A program made the position numbers and the translations under genes. A stretch of DNA of 64,000 nt, taken from Antitrichia curtipendula (lineage: Eukaryota > Streptophyta > Bryopsida > Hypnales > Leucodontaceae). The stretch covers positions 15,706,981 through 15,770,980 of the forward strand of contig OX579640.1 in the NCBI GenBank assembly GCA_951230915.1. The letters run 5' to 3'. The notes below the pieces were generated by a model. That model made no database searches. It was not told the origin of the DNA and saw only the letters and a list, made by a program, of their open reading frames with translations. Positions 62,371 through 64,000 of this stretch are shown one piece after another. Within the stretch, counting starts at the first letter, position 1. Each line of letters opens with the position of its first letter.

Positions 62371-63317
62371 TAGAACATTAACAATGAAACGACGGCAATG
62401 AACTCTATTAAACAGGTTACAAACCAATAGTAACTCTAATTAAAGTAATTAGTATTACTGTTGGAAGGTACCAATAACATTCAAAAGATATTTTGCAGGG
62501 ATATTGTGACAACGCATTGAATGTGGTAAAAACTAGAATGTCTTATAATACAAGAATGAATATATAATTAACCCTTTGGAGTAATGCACTTCATTGGGTA
62601 CAGTCCCCTGATACTCCAAGTAGTTACGAATGACCATAAAGACGGAATAATGACACAATACGATCCTTAATGCCGCAAGCCCAATTTCACTGACAATTAC
62701 CGGTATATTGTCACTGTTAATCAGTAATTGTTATCCGTCATAAATAAGAATCTACGGTATAGGCCAAACGGAAGACGCTGAACGACTACATTAAATCAGC
62801 ATCCTCTGACGCCGGGATAAGCAATTGCAAAGGATACACATTATATTAATGCGAAATTTACGCTATTCATATGATAGGCTGGATCTAGGAATTGAAGGAT
62901 GTGAATGGCTGTGAAATCAATGCTTATGACTCTCTCATGAGACTCAGTAAGAGCACGTCTGAGAGAATACAAATGCCAATTCGTCAAACCAAATGACATC
63001 ACAACAGGGGAGTACATGGAACTCAGTGATCGTTGATGGTTGACATAGACGTGGATAACACTACAGCTATCATTCGAAATTATAATTGTATCCTAAATAA
63101 ATGGTGAGGATCAAAATAATATAATGTAATCAATGCTAATGTAGGTACCCAATGTTTAGATTTTGGAAACTACTAATCGCCAAGAAAGGCCATGCAACGC
63201 AGCGTTCCCACGGGGACCAGGACAATTCCCTCCTCCCGTGGCATGGACTGGGCGAACCCTAAATCGTAACCCCTAGCACCAGGCGAGTGAGGACCAAGGC
63301 AACTGAAGACCAGTGCG
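62371..63317. other. Spacer, nothing identified
   Basis: AT-rich to 63,170, then GC-richer. No protein motif or repeat pair was recognised. Confidence 0.4.
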
Positions 63318-63839
63318 GTGAATTCGCTTCTGACAAAGGCGGTATTGTTCTCCCGCAAGCTAAACCACGCGCCACCAACTGTGGATCAAAGATCTTCTGC
63401 GCCCGTGTCTCCAGCGTATGTTGCATTTCCTTATAGTCAACCACCATCTCCAGCTTTGCCAATGCTTGCACTAGTGTCCTCAATCGTATTGAAACTCCTC
63501 ATTTGGTTGCTCCCGTGGCAGGAAAATATGGAGCATCCAGGACCGAAGCTGAGATCGCGCCGAAACAGGGCTGGAGGAGAAGCGGTGGATGCCTCAGTGA
63601 GCGCTCCAAGGCTAGTAAGTCTCAAGCTGAATCATTCAAATCTTGCCAAATCATTAAGGTTTAGGGTATCCGAGGTTGATGAGAAGCGCGTCTCAACTGT
63701 GCCACCCGAACCGATGCCTTCAAGGGCGCTCCGAAGGACAGAAAGCCTCGTTGGCTCGCCCAGGTCGCCACCAGGCATGCTCGCTGAATCCTACGGGAAC
63801 TCACTTCTTTTTTGTTATAAATTTTTTTTGGTTACGTGA
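63318..63839 (+). CDS. Possible coding segment, unknown
   Basis: A 173-residue frame in GC-richer DNA than its surroundings. It has a hydrophobic stretch near residues 45-68 (ALVSSIVLKLLIWLLPW) and an Arg/Ser/Pro-rich tail (PSRALRRTESLVGSPRSPPG). I recognise no family. The end of the frame runs into a direct repeat, so the true 3' limit is uncertain, and it may be only an exon or a chance frame. Confidence 0.25.
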   Translation: MNSLLTKAVLFSRKLNHAPPTVDQRSSAPVSPAYVAFPYSQPPSPALPMLALVSSIVLKLLIWLLPWQENMEHPGPKLRSRRNRAGGEAVDASVSAPRLVSLKLNHSNLAKSLRFRVSEVDEKRVSTVPPEPMPSRALRRTESLVGSPRSPPGMLAESYGNSLLFCYKFFLVT

Positions 63840-63990
63840 CCAATGCCAGCGTCGCTCCTAAGCATACCCGTGACCCTCTCCGTGACCCTCTCGGGGCCGA
63901 GAGACACCACAGATCGCCCAGGGGCATGCTCGCTGAATCCTACGGGACGAAACCTATTTTCTGTTACAATATTTTTTTGGTTACGTGACC
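63773..63990. repeat. ~70-bp direct repeat, 149-bp spacing
   Basis: GGCATGCTCGCTGAATCCTA begins at about 63,773 and again at about 63,922. Each copy continues through a T-rich patch to TTGGTTACGTGACC. The two copies match closely over about 70 bases, with a GTGACCCTCTC tandem between them. Confidence 0.8.
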
Positions 63991-64000
63991 CAAACATCGT

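Noticed and set aside
1..64000. CRISPR arrays, operons, riboswitches, rRNA or tRNA genes
   Set aside because: None was seen by eye. The intron-rich genes and transposon content are plant nuclear, where CRISPR and operons are not expected. A tRNA scan was not possible.

Overview
This window looks like nuclear DNA of a land plant. The evidence is a plant-type ATG14 autophagy gene split into 13 short exons, a second multi-exon WD40 gene, long AT-rich spacers, and several plant-style DNA transposons and MITEs. No ribosomal, organellar or bacterial gene organisation is visible. Abundant piggyBac-type sequence is not typical of seed plants, so a bryophyte or other seed-free plant is my guess, but the species is not determined.

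Layout. 1-3,055: non-coding, with one promoter-like stretch near 690-770. 3,056-30,535: a nest of mobile elements. The outermost layer is a decayed piggyBac-type element, flanked by TTAA, whose transposase survives in three separated pieces (about 5,530-6,091, 8,380-8,996 and 27,885-28,300). The first gap holds an array of six palindromic units (about 6,110-8,395). The second gap is an 18.86-kb CACTA-type element (9,030-27,889) with matching termini, subterminal repeats and an exact TAT target duplication. The CACTA element carries a broken tnp2-like transposase (+), a second decayed gene (-), and inverted copies of one ~330-bp leader upstream of each. It has itself collected TTAA-, TA- and hAT-like MITEs.

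31,351-36,127: ATG14 (minus strand), with a perfect hairpin directly after its stop codon. 36.4-46.1 kb: gene-poor DNA full of MITEs, including a cluster of TA-flanked elements with AGGTA termini (42.4-46.0 kb). 46,288-51,489: WD40-repeat gene (minus strand). Immediately upstream, 51,640-52,060, lies a truncated copy of the ATG14 5' end. 54,210-54,393: a near-perfect CACTA foldback MITE. 57.0-57.4 kb: minisatellite. 58,383-62,204: a Mutator-like transposase gene with a SWIM zinc finger (minus strand) and two apparent frameshifts. 63.3-64 kb: a possible unidentified coding segment and a direct repeat.

The two likely host genes are ATG14 (phosphatidylinositol 3-kinase complex I, autophagosome formation) and the WD40 gene. 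Almost everything else is transposon-derived. The most informative content is the relative chronology of insertions, several of which can be verified against empty copies inside the same window. All family calls come from reading motifs by eye; no database search was run.
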